Positions 33,718-41,681 of a stretch of DNA of 64,000 nucleotides are shown piece by piece; position 1 is the stretch's first letter; every line of letters begins with the position of its first letter. This DNA comes from Actinomadura madurae (GTDB taxonomy: Bacteria; Actinomycetota; Actinomycetes; Streptosporangiales; Streptosporangiaceae): positions 310,001 to 374,000 of the forward strand of contig NZ_FOVH01000006.1 in NCBI RefSeq assembly GCF_900115095.1, given 5' to 3'. Made by a program: the position numbers and the translations under genes. The notes beneath the pieces were generated by a model. That model saw only the letters and a list, made by a program, of their open reading frames with translations, searched no databases and had not been told where the DNA came from.

Positions 33718-34323
33718 ATGCGCGCCGTAGTGATCAACTGCACCCTGAAACGCTCGCCCGAGACGTCCAACACCGAGGCCCTCGCCGCGGTGGTGGAGCA
33801 GGCGCTGCGGGACCGGGGCGTCGAGGTGGAGGGCATCCGGGCCGTGGACCTCGACATCCCGCCGGGCGTGGAGACCGACCTCGGCGACGGCGATCCCTGG
33901 CCCGCCGTGCACCGGTCGCTGCTGGAGTCGGAGATCCTCATCCTCGCGTCGCCGACGTGGGCGGGCCAGCCCTCCTCGATCGCCCAGCGCGTCATCGAGC
34001 GCATGGACGCGATGCTGTCGGAGACCGACGACGCCGGCCGCCCCGTCACCTTCGACCGGGTCGCGGGCGTGATCGTCACGGGCAACGAGGACGGCGCGCA
34101 CCACGTGATCAACAACCTGAGCGGCGCGCTGAACGAGTTCGGCTACACGATCCCGGGCCAGGCGTGGACGTACTGGAACCGCGGCCCGGGCCCCGGCCCG
34201 AGCTACCTGGAGAGCGAGGAGGGCAGGGACTGGTCGCACAGCACCGGGCGGGCGATGGCCTCCAACCTGGTGGCGGTCGCCAGGGCGCTGGCCGAGAACC
34301 CGATCCCCGCCCCGCCCTCCTGA
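33718..34323 (+). CDS. Flavodoxin-like FMN reductase/NAD(P)H oxidoreductase
   Basis: A 201-residue flavodoxin-fold protein. INCTLKRSPETSNTEAL binds the FMN phosphate and LASPTWAGQPSS the isoalloxazine ring, as in WrbA/NADPH-dependent FMN reductases of the flavodoxin_2 or FMN_red group. ATG 33718 follows GGAGGGAGG. It lies 65 bases after the glycosyltransferases and may be a separate unit. Electron partner unknown; relatives act in quinone or oxidative stress chemistry. Confidence 0.85.
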   Translation: MRAVVINCTLKRSPETSNTEALAAVVEQALRDRGVEVEGIRAVDLDIPPGVETDLGDGDPWPAVHRSLLESEILILASPTWAGQPSSIAQRVIERMDAMLSETDDAGRPVTFDRVAGVIVTGNEDGAHHVINNLSGALNEFGYTIPGQAWTYWNRGPGPGPSYLESEEGRDWSHSTGRAMASNLVAVARALAENPIPAPPS

Positions 34324-34349
34324 CGGTCACACCCCCTCCTGACGGTCAC
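34315..34349. repeat. 16-base direct repeat carrying two gene ends
   Basis: CCCTCCTGACGGTCAC occurs at 34315-34330 and again at 34334-34349, with three bases between. Copy 1 contains the TGA of the flavoprotein gene; copy 2 contains the minus-strand stop (TCA) of the MFS gene. A local slippage duplication at a convergent junction is the simplest reading. Confidence 0.7.
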
Positions 34350-35779
34350 GCCGCCGTCCGCCCGCGGGCGAGGGGAAGGGCGCACACCGCGCCCACCAGC
34401 GTCGCGCCCGCGAGCGCCCAGCCGGTGCCGTACTCGGCGTGCCCCGTCGAGCCGCCCGACTCCGCCAGGCCGAGGAACAGCGTCCCGGCGGTGGCGATGC
34501 CGATCACCTGGGCCAGCTGTATCAGCGTGAGCAGCAGGCCGCTGGCGTCCGCGGCGTCCTCGGGGGCGACGTGCCGCAGGGCCGTCGTCATGATGACGGG
34601 CATCACGCCGAGCCCGGCACCGATGACCACGGTGAGCGCCTCGTAGGGCACGCCGCCGCCGGAGAGGGGGCCGATCCACACGTAGCCCGCCGCCGCTACG
34701 GCGAAGCCGGCCGGGACGGCCCGGCCGTGCCAGCGCGCGGGCAGCCGCTGCCAGTTCAGCCCGACCAGCGCGAACGCCGTCACGCACGGGACGAACGCCA
34801 GCCCCGACTCCAGCGGCGACAGCGCCAGGTCGCCCTGCAGGTGCAGGGTCGTGGTGAACAGGAACGAACTCCAGCTGCCCGGTGCGAACACGACAGCGAC
34901 GCAGGCCGGGACCAGCAGCGGGGCGCGCAGGACCCGCGGCGATATCAGCGGCCGCCCGCCGGAGGCCGCGACGCGGCGCTCCACGACGGTGAAGGCGGCC
35001 AGGAACGCGGCGCTCCCGGCCAGCGAGGCCCAGCCCCACAGCGGCCACCCCAGCTCGTGACCCATGATCAGCGGGGTGACGAACAGCAGCACCGCCGGAG
35101 CGAGGGTGAGCAGGCCCGGGACGTCCGGCCTGGTGCGCGGCGCCCCGGCGGGGGGCGCGGTCTCGTCGCGGGGCAGGACGCGCGGCCCCGCGAGCAGCAG
35201 CGCGACGCCGATCGGGACGTTGACGAGGAAGACCGTCCGCCAGCCGGTGCCGAACAGGTCCGCGCTGACCAGCAGCCCCCCGGCGACCTGCCCGACGACG
35301 GAGCCGCAGGCGATCACCGCCGAGTAGAGGCCGAGCGCCCGCGCCCGGGCGGCCCCGGTGAAACCCCGCTGGATCATCGACATCACCTGCGGCGTCAGCA
35401 GCGCGGCGCCGGCGCCCTGCAGGAACCGGAACACCACCAGCGCACCGGTGGACGGCGCCAGCCCGCACGCCAGCGACGCCGCCGCGAACACAGCGAGGCC
35501 GAGATGGAACATCCGGCGGTGGCCGGCGATGTCGCCGAGCCGCGCCCCCGTGATCAGCAGCACGGCGTAGGAGATGATGTAGCCGGCCACGACGAGCTGC
35601 AGCCCCGAGCCGGAGGCGTGCAGGTCCGCGCGCATCGTCGGGAGCGCGACGTTGACGATGTTCACGTCGAGGATGGCCATGAACTGGCCGAGCAGGATCA
35701 CGGCGAGCGCGAGCCGGCCGGACCCGTCCCGCGGCCTCCGGCCGGGAACAACTCCCCGCAGGTCGGTTGTCTGTGTCAT
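34346..35779 (-). CDS. MFS drug-efflux transporter, DHA2 (EmrB/QacA) type
   Basis: A 477-residue transporter with about 14 hydrophobic spans. The first span FMAILDVNIVNVALPTM is the DHA2 motif D1, GARLGDIAGHRRMF is motif A, and GAGAALLTPQVMSMI motif C of antiporters. ATG 35779 is preceded by the intergenic region shared with an XRE/MmyB-type regulator, so the pump is probably induced by a ligand of that regulator. Substrate not predictable. Confidence 0.9.
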   Translation of the reverse strand: MTQTTDLRGVVPGRRPRDGSGRLALAVILLGQFMAILDVNIVNVALPTMRADLHASGSGLQLVVAGYIISYAVLLITGARLGDIAGHRRMFHLGLAVFAAASLACGLAPSTGALVVFRFLQGAGAALLTPQVMSMIQRGFTGAARARALGLYSAVIACGSVVGQVAGGLLVSADLFGTGWRTVFLVNVPIGVALLLAGPRVLPRDETAPPAGAPRTRPDVPGLLTLAPAVLLFVTPLIMGHELGWPLWGWASLAGSAAFLAAFTVVERRVAASGGRPLISPRVLRAPLLVPACVAVVFAPGSWSSFLFTTTLHLQGDLALSPLESGLAFVPCVTAFALVGLNWQRLPARWHGRAVPAGFAVAAAGYVWIGPLSGGGVPYEALTVVIGAGLGVMPVIMTTALRHVAPEDAADASGLLLTLIQLAQVIGIATAGTLFLGLAESGGSTGHAEYGTGWALAGATLVGAVCALPLARGRTAA

Positions 35780-35799
35780 GTGTACGAGCGTGCGGGCGG

Positions 35800-35838
35800 A
35801 CCGGTACCGGTAACGAGAGCCTGCCGATACTGGTACTG
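35800..35838. promoter_or_regulatory. Repeated palindromic element between MFS pump and regulator
   Basis: ACCGGTACCGGT (35800-35811) is a perfect 12-base palindrome, and a related copy ACTGGTACTG lies at 35829-35838. Both fit AC(C/T)GGTAC(C/T)G. They are between the divergent MFS and XRE/MmyB genes, a likely binding site of that regulator. No experimental basis. Confidence 0.5.
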
Positions 35839-35881
35839 ACAGCACCTGGATGACAGGGCCGTCCAAAGGGAGGCTGGGGGA

Positions 35882-36787
35882 GTGAACACGACGACCCTCG
35901 ACGGCACGACCACCGCACGGCGCCCCCGCGGCGGGGCCGGACCGCGCCGCCGCACCGAGCTCGCCGCGTTCCTGCGCAGCAGGCGCGAGCGGATCACCCC
36001 CGAGGACGTGGGGATGCCGCCGGGCCCGCGGCGCCGCACGCCCGGCCTGCGCCGCGAGGAGGTGGCGCAGCTCGCCGGGGTCGGCGTCACCTGGTACACG
36101 TGGCTGGAGCAGGGCCGTCCGATCAACGCCAGCACGCAGGTGCTCGACGCGGTGGCCCGCACCCTGCGGCTGGACGGCGCCGAGCGCGAGCACCTGTACC
36201 GGCTGGCCGACGTCCCCGACGCTGCGGTCGACGAGGGCGCGCCGACCCTGCCCATGGACATGCAGGCGATCCTGGACGGGCTCCTGCCGATGCCCGCGAC
36301 GGTGTCCAACGGCCGCTGCGACGTCCTCGCCTGGAACTCCGCTTACGCGGCGATGGTCCCGCACGTGGCGACGGCCGGGCCGTGCGAGCGCAACTCGATG
36401 TGGATGGCGTTCACGCTCCCGCCGTGCTGCAACCCCGTCGTGAACCTCGAGGAGACGGCGCCCGGCCTCGTCGCGGTCTTCCGGCACCGCTACAGCAGGC
36501 ATCTGGACGAGCCGGGCTGGAAGGAGCTGGTCCGCCGGCTGCAGGCGGTGAGCCCCGAGTTCGCGCGGCTGTGGGCGTCCCAGGACGTCGCGCTGCCCGG
36601 CGGGGCCGTCAAGGTCTTCCGGCACCGGGCGGTGGGGGAGATCCGCACGCGCACCACGAGCATGGACATCACCGCGTCCCCGGGGGCGCGGCTCGTCGTC
36701 TACACCCCGACCGACGACGAGAGCCGCGACCGGATCGGCTGGCTGCTCGCCAACCCCGAGGCCGCCGCACCTGAGCACCGCCACTGA
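35882..36787 (+). CDS. XRE-family regulator with MmyB-like ligand-binding domain
   Basis: A 301-residue regulator. The helix-turn-helix is at about residues 20-80 (TPGLRREEVAQLAGVGVTWYTWLEQGR), and the rest is the MmyB-like (MLTR) PAS-type ligand pocket, seen from VSNGRCDVLAWNSAYAAM to RTTSMDITASPGARLVVY. GTG 35882 follows GGGAGG/GGGGG-rich sequence. It is divergent from the DHA2 pump with a duplicated palindrome between, so local control of the pump is likely. Confidence 0.9.
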   Translation: MNTTTLDGTTTARRPRGGAGPRRRTELAAFLRSRRERITPEDVGMPPGPRRRTPGLRREEVAQLAGVGVTWYTWLEQGRPINASTQVLDAVARTLRLDGAEREHLYRLADVPDAAVDEGAPTLPMDMQAILDGLLPMPATVSNGRCDVLAWNSAYAAMVPHVATAGPCERNSMWMAFTLPPCCNPVVNLEETAPGLVAVFRHRYSRHLDEPGWKELVRRLQAVSPEFARLWASQDVALPGGAVKVFRHRAVGEIRTRTTSMDITASPGARLVVYTPTDDESRDRIGWLLANPEAAAPEHRH

Positions 36788-36814
36788 GCAGCGACATTGA
36801 GCAGCGACACTGAG
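36783..36814. repeat. 13-base tandem repeat at a gene end
   Basis: ACTGAGCAGCGAC, ATTGAGCAGCGAC and a partial ACTGAG lie in tandem from 36783. The first copy holds the stop codon of the XRE/MmyB gene, and every copy has an in-frame-looking TGA, so repeat number changes would not lengthen the protein. Likely slippage product. Confidence 0.6.
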
Positions 36815-36835
36815 CCCCGCCGCCGGCGGCGGGGC
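36814..36835. terminator. Perfect 22-base palindrome between convergent genes
   Basis: Bases 36814-36835 are a perfect palindrome (GCCCCGCCGCC followed by its complement), placed between the XRE/MmyB gene and the convergent small membrane gene, four bases from the latter's stop. Probable bidirectional terminator. Confidence 0.6.
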
Positions 36836-36838
36836 GGG

Positions 36839-37123
36839 TCAGTGCCGGGCGCGCCGGGCGATCACGACGAGGTCGATCGCGGCGATCACGGCGACCGCGG
36901 CGCAGATGCCCGCCGCCGCCCACGTGCCGTCGTCCTGCGCGCCGACGGCGAACACCATCGCGGCGGCGACCGCGGCCACCAGCGCCACCGCGGACAGGAC
37001 CGCCCGCAGCCGCAGCGGGCTGCGGGCGTGCAGCGGCTCGTCGCCCCGCGGCCCGCCGTCGCGCGGTCCGTCGTCGCGGTGCTCCATGTGCTGGTCGTGC
37101 CCCGTCACGCCGGGTCGATGCAC
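36839..37123 (-). CDS. Small two-span membrane protein, unknown function
   Basis: Up to 94 residues: a charged N-terminus rich in Asp, Arg and Gly, then two hydrophobic helices (VLSAVALVAAVAAAMVFAV and WAAAGICAAVAVIAAIDLVVI) separated by a short acidic turn, and a basic end. I do not recognise the family. GTG 37123 lies ten bases after the aldo/keto reductase stop; GTG 37108 and ATG 37087 are alternatives and none has a good ribosome site. It could be translated by coupling to the upstream gene. Confidence 0.6.
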   Translation of the reverse strand: MHRPGVTGHDQHMEHRDDGPRDGGPRGDEPLHARSPLRLRAVLSAVALVAAVAAAMVFAVGAQDDGTWAAAGICAAVAVIAAIDLVVIARRARH

Positions 37124-37133
37124 GCCGGAGCGG

Positions 37134-38159
37134 TCATCCGGCGCTGGAGGCCGCCCAGATGTTGATGCCCGCCTCGACCGCGTCCCGGTCGATCGCGGCG
37201 AGCTCGTCCGCGGTGAAGTCGAGCCGGTCGAGGGCCGCGAGGTTCTCCTCCAGCTGCGCGACGCTGCTCGCGCCGATCAGCGCGGAGGTGACCCGCCCGT
37301 CCCGCAGCGACCAGGACAGCGCCATCTGGGCGAGCGACTGCCCGCGCCCCTTGGCGATCTCGTTCAGCGTCCGGACGTGCCGCAGGTTCTCCTCGGTGAG
37401 CAGGCTGGACGAGAACGAGGTGCCCTTGCTGGCCCGGGACCCCTCCGGGATGCCGTCGAGATACCTGTCGGACAGCATCCCCTGCGCCAGCGGCGAGAAC
37501 GCGATGCAGCCGACCCCCTCCCGCTCGAGCGTGTCGAGCAGCCCGCCCTCGATCCAGCGGTTGAGCATCGAGTAGGACGGCTGGTGGATCAGCAGCGGCG
37601 TGCCCATGTCGCGCAGGATCGCGGCGGCCTCCGCGGTGCGCTCGGGCGAATAGGACGAGATGCCCGCGTACAGCGCCTTCCCGGACCGGACGGCCCGGTC
37701 CAGCGCGCCCATCGTCTCCTCCAGGGGCGTCTCCGGGTCGAACCGGTGGCTGTAGAAGATGTCGACGTAGTCGACGCCCATGCGGCTCAGCGACTGGTCG
37801 AGGCTGGAGAGCAGGTACTTGCGCGACCCCCACTCGCCGTACGGGCCGGGCCACATGTCGTACCCGGCCTTCGTCGAGATGATGATCTCGTCCCGGTACG
37901 GGGCGAGATCCTCCCGCAGGATCCGGCCGAAGTTCATCTCCGCGGATCCGTACGGCGGGCCGTAGTTGTTGGCCAGGTCGAAGTGCGTGACGCCGAGGTC
38001 GAACGCGCGGCGCAGGATGGCCCGCTGGACGTCCAGGGGCCGGTCGTCGCCGAAGTTGTGCCACAGGCCGAGCGAGATGGCCGGCAGCAGCAGCCCGCTG
38101 CGCCCGCACCGCCGGTAGGGAGTCCGCTCGTATCTGTCCGTGTTCGCCACATAGGTCAT
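37134..38159 (-). CDS. Aldo/keto reductase (YghZ/L-glyceraldehyde 3-phosphate reductase type)
   Basis: A 341-residue NADPH-dependent TIM-barrel reductase. Close to the YghZ/Gpr group: LPAISLGLWHNFGDDRPLD, THFDLANNYGPPYGSAE (catalytic Asp and Tyr), STKAGYDMWPGPYGEWGSRKYL (Lys), DYVDIFYSHRFDP (His) and GASSVAQLEENLAAL. These enzymes reduce L-glyceraldehyde 3-phosphate and other aldehydes in detoxification. ATG 38159 is the family start although the frame is open upstream. Divergent from the HEAT-like gene. Confidence 0.92.
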   Translation of the reverse strand: MTYVANTDRYERTPYRRCGRSGLLLPAISLGLWHNFGDDRPLDVQRAILRRAFDLGVTHFDLANNYGPPYGSAEMNFGRILREDLAPYRDEIIISTKAGYDMWPGPYGEWGSRKYLLSSLDQSLSRMGVDYVDIFYSHRFDPETPLEETMGALDRAVRSGKALYAGISSYSPERTAEAAAILRDMGTPLLIHQPSYSMLNRWIEGGLLDTLEREGVGCIAFSPLAQGMLSDRYLDGIPEGSRASKGTSFSSSLLTEENLRHVRTLNEIAKGRGQSLAQMALSWSLRDGRVTSALIGASSVAQLEENLAALDRLDFTADELAAIDRDAVEAGINIWAASSAG

Positions 38160-38223
38160 GGTCACGAGTATTTCAGCAACGGGCGCTTGCCGGACGCGGC
38201 CCGCGTCCGTCATGATCGACCCC

Positions 38224-38262
38224 ATGATCTCCAGGAAGGGCGGTCTCCGCCCGGGCCGTTGA
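38224..38262 (+). CDS. Possible leader peptide before the HEAT-like gene
   Basis: ATG 38224 opens a 12-codon frame (MISRKGGLRPGR) whose TGA overlaps the proposed TTG start of the large gene as TTGA. An upstream in-frame ATG at 38212 would add four residues. There is no clear ribosome site before either ATG. If real, it would couple translation of the rare TTG start; it may equally be chance. Confidence 0.25.
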   Translation: MISRKGGLRPGR

Positions 38263-41200
38263 GCCCCGCCGAGCCGGTCCTGGAACCGGCCCTCGAATCC
38301 CTGCCCTGCCCGCTTCGCACGCGGGAGCTGGCCCTTCGCGCCCGGCGCCTCGCCGGGACGCCCGAACTCCGCGACCTCCTCGCCGCCCTGTCCGCGGGCG
38401 GCCGCCACGAGCGCCGCACGGCCCTGCACATGGCCATGGCGGCGCGCGATCTCCCGTACGTCGAGGGCGTCCTCGCCGGGCCCGACATGGCGCTGAGGCG
38501 CGCGGCGCTGCGGGCCGTCCGCACGCTGCCCGTCTCCGACGGCGCCGCCGCGGCGGTGCTGGACGACGCGCCGGCCGACCTGCGCCGCGCGTTCTACCGG
38601 ACGCTCCGCCACTCCCACCGCGCGGCGCTCGCCGACCGGCTCCTACCGGGCGTCCGCGCCCGCTGGGGCGACCGGGAGGCCGCGGCGCTGCTGCCCGCGT
38701 GCACCGGCGGGACGGTCGCGCGGCTCCTCCCCGAGCTGGAGCACGCGGTCACCGCCTGGCGGGCCCTCGCCGACCGCCACCCCGGCCCGTTCCTGGCCCG
38801 TGCCCGCGACCGGGTCCCGGAGTGGTCGTTCTGGCGCCGGTGCAAGGCGGGACTCCAGGCGCTGGGCCGCCAGGACCCGGCCGGACTGCTGGAGCTGCTG
38901 GAAAGCAACCCGTCCCCGTGGGCCGTGCGGCAGCTCCCGCAGGCGCTCGTCACGTCCCTGTTCCGGGTGGACGTGGTCCGGACCGCCCGGGTGGTGCGCC
39001 GCACCGGGCGCCGGGGCCGCCTTCCGCGCGCGTACTTCGAGAACGTCGGCGGCCTCCCGCCGGAGGATCTCGGCGAGTTCCTCTTGGGCGACCCGCACCG
39101 GTTGCGGGATCTGCTCCAGCACGTACCGCCGCGCCGCAGGGCCGAGGTGTACGACGCCGCGAAGGAACGCCACGCCGATCAGTACAGAGGGCTGAGAGCC
39201 CTCCCTCTGCTGGCCCTCCTGCCGCCGGAGCGGGCGGCCGGTGAGGCGCTCCGGATGCTCGAATGGCACGGCTCGGTGTGGCACTCCGCGCGGTCGAGGC
39301 TGGACGATCCGGAGATCCCGCTGAAGCTCACGGCCCACCTCCCCTACGCGGAGGCGGTGGGACCCGTCCGGGAGGCGGCGTTCGAGGGAGACCCGAGGCG
39401 GCGCGGTCTCGCGCGCGGCCTGCTCGTCGATCTGACCGTCCGCACCGGTGACCCCGCCCTCCTGCACGACCTCGTCGCCGAGCTGGTGCGGCGGACGCGG
39501 AACGAGCGCGACCCGAACCGCGAGCACCTGCTCGCGGCCCTGGCCTCCGTGCCGGCCGGGCTCCTGGACGACCCGCTCGCCGGGCCCTTCGCCGACCTCG
39601 CCGCCGCCGTCGTCGACGCGCGCGACTCCTCGCCGTCGGCCCGGCGGGAGCTGCGCGGCCTCGCGGACCGGGTCCTGGCCCACGCCGGGTCGCCCGCGCT
39701 CACCCGCTGGGCGCTCGACGTCTACGTGCGGCTCGTCGCCAGGTACGGGGCGGAGGCGCTCGACGGCCACCGCCTCGACCGCGTGCTGCCGCGCGGGCGG
39801 GAGCGTGACCTGGCCGACGTGCTGCGTCCCCACCTGCGGGGCCATGCGGCGGCGGTGGCGCTGGCGGGAGCGCTCGGCCGGCGGGCGTTCGCGCTGCCGG
39901 ACGTCCAGGACGGCCTGCGCGCCGCGGTCCTGGACGCGCCCGGAGACGTCGCCCGCCGGGCCGCCGCCCTGTGGCTGGCCGATCCCGCCCGCCGCGAGCG
40001 ACGGGCCGTCGAGCTGCTCGCGGCCGACGCGTCCGCCGTCGTCCTCCCCGCCGTCTGGCGAGCCGTCGCCCGCCACCGCACCGACCTGCTCATGCCCGTC
40101 CTCGACGGCGACCGCACGGGACGGTTCGAGACGGCGGAATGGGCGCCGCGGGTCGAAAGGCAGGACGCGGGCCGCTGGACACCGGCCCAGGTCGAGCGGG
40201 TGCGCGCGGCGCTCGCCTCGGCCGCGGGGGACGAGCGGCTCCCGGCCGGCGTCAGGGCCGAGGCGGTGGCGTCCCTCGGCCTGCTGCCGGGCGGCCTCCC
40301 GGCTCTCGTCGCCCTGGCCGACCGGAGGGACGACACCGTCCTCGCCGAGGCCGCCCTGGCGGCGATGGCGGCCGCCGACCGGCCCGCCGACGCCCTGCCG
40401 GTGCTCGTGCGGCACGCCAGGGGAGACCGCTCGCCGGTGGCGACCGCCGCCCTGGGACAGTGCTGCGCCTCGGTCCGGCCCTCGCTCCTCGGGCCGGTCG
40501 TCGCCGAGGCGCTGACCGGCCCGGTCGGCAAGGTGACCGCGCGCAAGCAGGCCGCCCGGCTCCTGGAGAGGCTGCGGCCGCCGGGCGCCGCGGACGCCCT
40601 GCTCCAGGCCTGGAACGACCCCGGCCTGCACCGGGACGTGCGGATCGCCGTCGCGACCGCCCTGCGCCACATGCCCGAGGATCCGCGTGCGCTGGCCGCG
40701 CTCGGCGACGCCGCAGGCCCGTACGCGTCGGAGCCGATGCTGCGCGCGCTCTTCCAGGCCGCGCCCTCGGAGTACGCGCCCGCGCATCGGCCCGCCTTCG
40801 CCGCCCTGGTCCGGCGCCTCGGCACAGCGGCGGACGGCCCCGGCGTGCGGTTCCGGGCGTCGAAGGCGTTCGCCGTGTGGGCCCAGTGGTACGCCGGCGG
40901 CTTCGACACGGTCTTCACCGCCGTCGCCGATCCCGCCGACCCGGCCGGAGACGCGGAGCTCTCCGTCCTGAACGCCCTGGTGAGAGCGGGTTCGGTGGGC
41001 GAGGAGGCCCTGGACGTGCTCGGCTCCCTCCTCGCCGCCGGGACGGACGGCCGGGCACGGTCGCGGGCGGAGTCCATCGCGCAGACGATCAGCAATCTGC
41101 CGGCCGGGCACCGGCACGCGCTGCTGGCCCGGCGCCTGGTGCGGATGCTCGCGGAGCATCCGCTGTACATCGCCCAGGCCGTCGACGCCGCGCTGGATTC

Positions 41201-41573
41201 CGCCCGGCTCGCGGGGGACGGGGCCGGCGCCGAGCGGATCGCGGACGTGCTCGTCGCCGTGGCGGACCTCCTCCGCGACCGTCCGGCCCTGACCGCGAGG
41301 ATCGCCGACCGGCGCCTGTTCTACGCGCTCGGCGGCCACGGCGTCCGCAGGGAGGGCGGGACCGCGCGGCTGCTGCCCGCGGCCCGGCTCCTCGCCGGAC
41401 GCGACGATGTCGCGTCGCACCTGCTCGCCGTCGCCCTCGTCCGGCAGGCGGGCCCGGCCGCCGAGTGGCCGGACGGATGGCGGGACCTCCTGGACGGCCT
41501 GCGCCGCTCCGCCCACGTGGAGGTCCGCCAGGACGCCTGGGACGTCGCGCCGCCCCCGGCGGCGCGCGGCTGA
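38259..41573 (+). CDS. Large HEAT-repeat-like alpha-helical protein, unknown function
   Basis: About 1,104 residues, soluble, Ala/Leu/Arg-rich, with regularly spaced helical pairs such as LRRAALRAVRTLP, VRAEAVASLGLLPGGLPAL and RDVRIAVATALRHMPED that look like HEAT or armadillo repeats through the whole length. No catalytic motif, signal peptide or membrane span is seen. The frame is open far upstream, but family-like sequence begins close to TTG 38259; GGAAGG lies about 20 bases before it, so the start is uncertain. Such solenoids are scaffolds or nucleic-acid/protein-binding proteins; DNA-glycosylase-like HEAT proteins are much smaller. It is a lone gene, divergent from the aldo/keto reductase. 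Confidence 0.75.
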   Translation: MSPAEPVLEPALESLPCPLRTRELALRARRLAGTPELRDLLAALSAGGRHERRTALHMAMAARDLPYVEGVLAGPDMALRRAALRAVRTLPVSDGAAAAVLDDAPADLRRAFYRTLRHSHRAALADRLLPGVRARWGDREAAALLPACTGGTVARLLPELEHAVTAWRALADRHPGPFLARARDRVPEWSFWRRCKAGLQALGRQDPAGLLELLESNPSPWAVRQLPQALVTSLFRVDVVRTARVVRRTGRRGRLPRAYFENVGGLPPEDLGEFLLGDPHRLRDLLQHVPPRRRAEVYDAAKERHADQYRGLRALPLLALLPPERAAGEALRMLEWHGSVWHSARSRLDDPEIPLKLTAHLPYAEAVGPVREAAFEGDPRRRGLARGLLVDLTVRTGDPALLHDLVAELVRRTRNERDPNREHLLAALASVPAGLLDDPLAGPFADLAAAVVDARDSSPSARRELRGLADRVLAHAGSPALTRWALDVYVRLVARYGAEALDGHRLDRVLPRGRERDLADVLRPHLRGHAAAVALAGALGRRAFALPDVQDGLRAAVLDAPGDVARRAAALWLADPARRERRAVELLAADASAVVLPAVWRAVARHRTDLLMPVLDGDRTGRFETAEWAPRVERQDAGRWTPAQVERVRAALASAAGDERLPAGVRAEAVASLGLLPGGLPALVALADRRDDTVLAEAALAAMAAADRPADALPVLVRHARGDRSPVATAALGQCCASVRPSLLGPVVAEALTGPVGKVTARKQAARLLERLRPPGAADALLQAWNDPGLHRDVRIAVATALRHMPEDPRALAALGDAAGPYASEPMLRALFQAAPSEYAPAHRPAFAALVRRLGTAADGPGVRFRASKAFAVWAQWYAGGFDTVFTAVADPADPAGDAELSVLNALVRAGSVGEEALDVLGSLLAAGTDGRARSRAESIAQTISNLPAGHRHALLARRLVRMLAEHPLYIAQAVDAALDSARLAGDGAGAERIADVLVAVADLLRDRPALTARIADRRLFYALGGHGVRREGGTARLLPAARLLAGRDDVASHLLAVALVRQAGPAAEWPDGWRDLLDGLRRSAHVEVRQDAWDVAPPPAARG

Positions 41574-41681
41574 GGGCAACGAGTACACAAAGCGCCCCCG
41601 GCCCGGCTGTCATCTCTGCGATGCGTGAACGAGGCCGGGAGGTGGCAAGAATGGTCTGGAGATATGGACGAGGAGGTCCCA

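Noticed and set aside
38643..41588. Roughly 980-codon open frame on the minus strand opposite the HEAT-like gene
   Set aside because: No start signal or recognisable domain; sequence has the Arg/Gly/Glu-rich look of an antisense frame, while the plus frame has coherent helical repeats.
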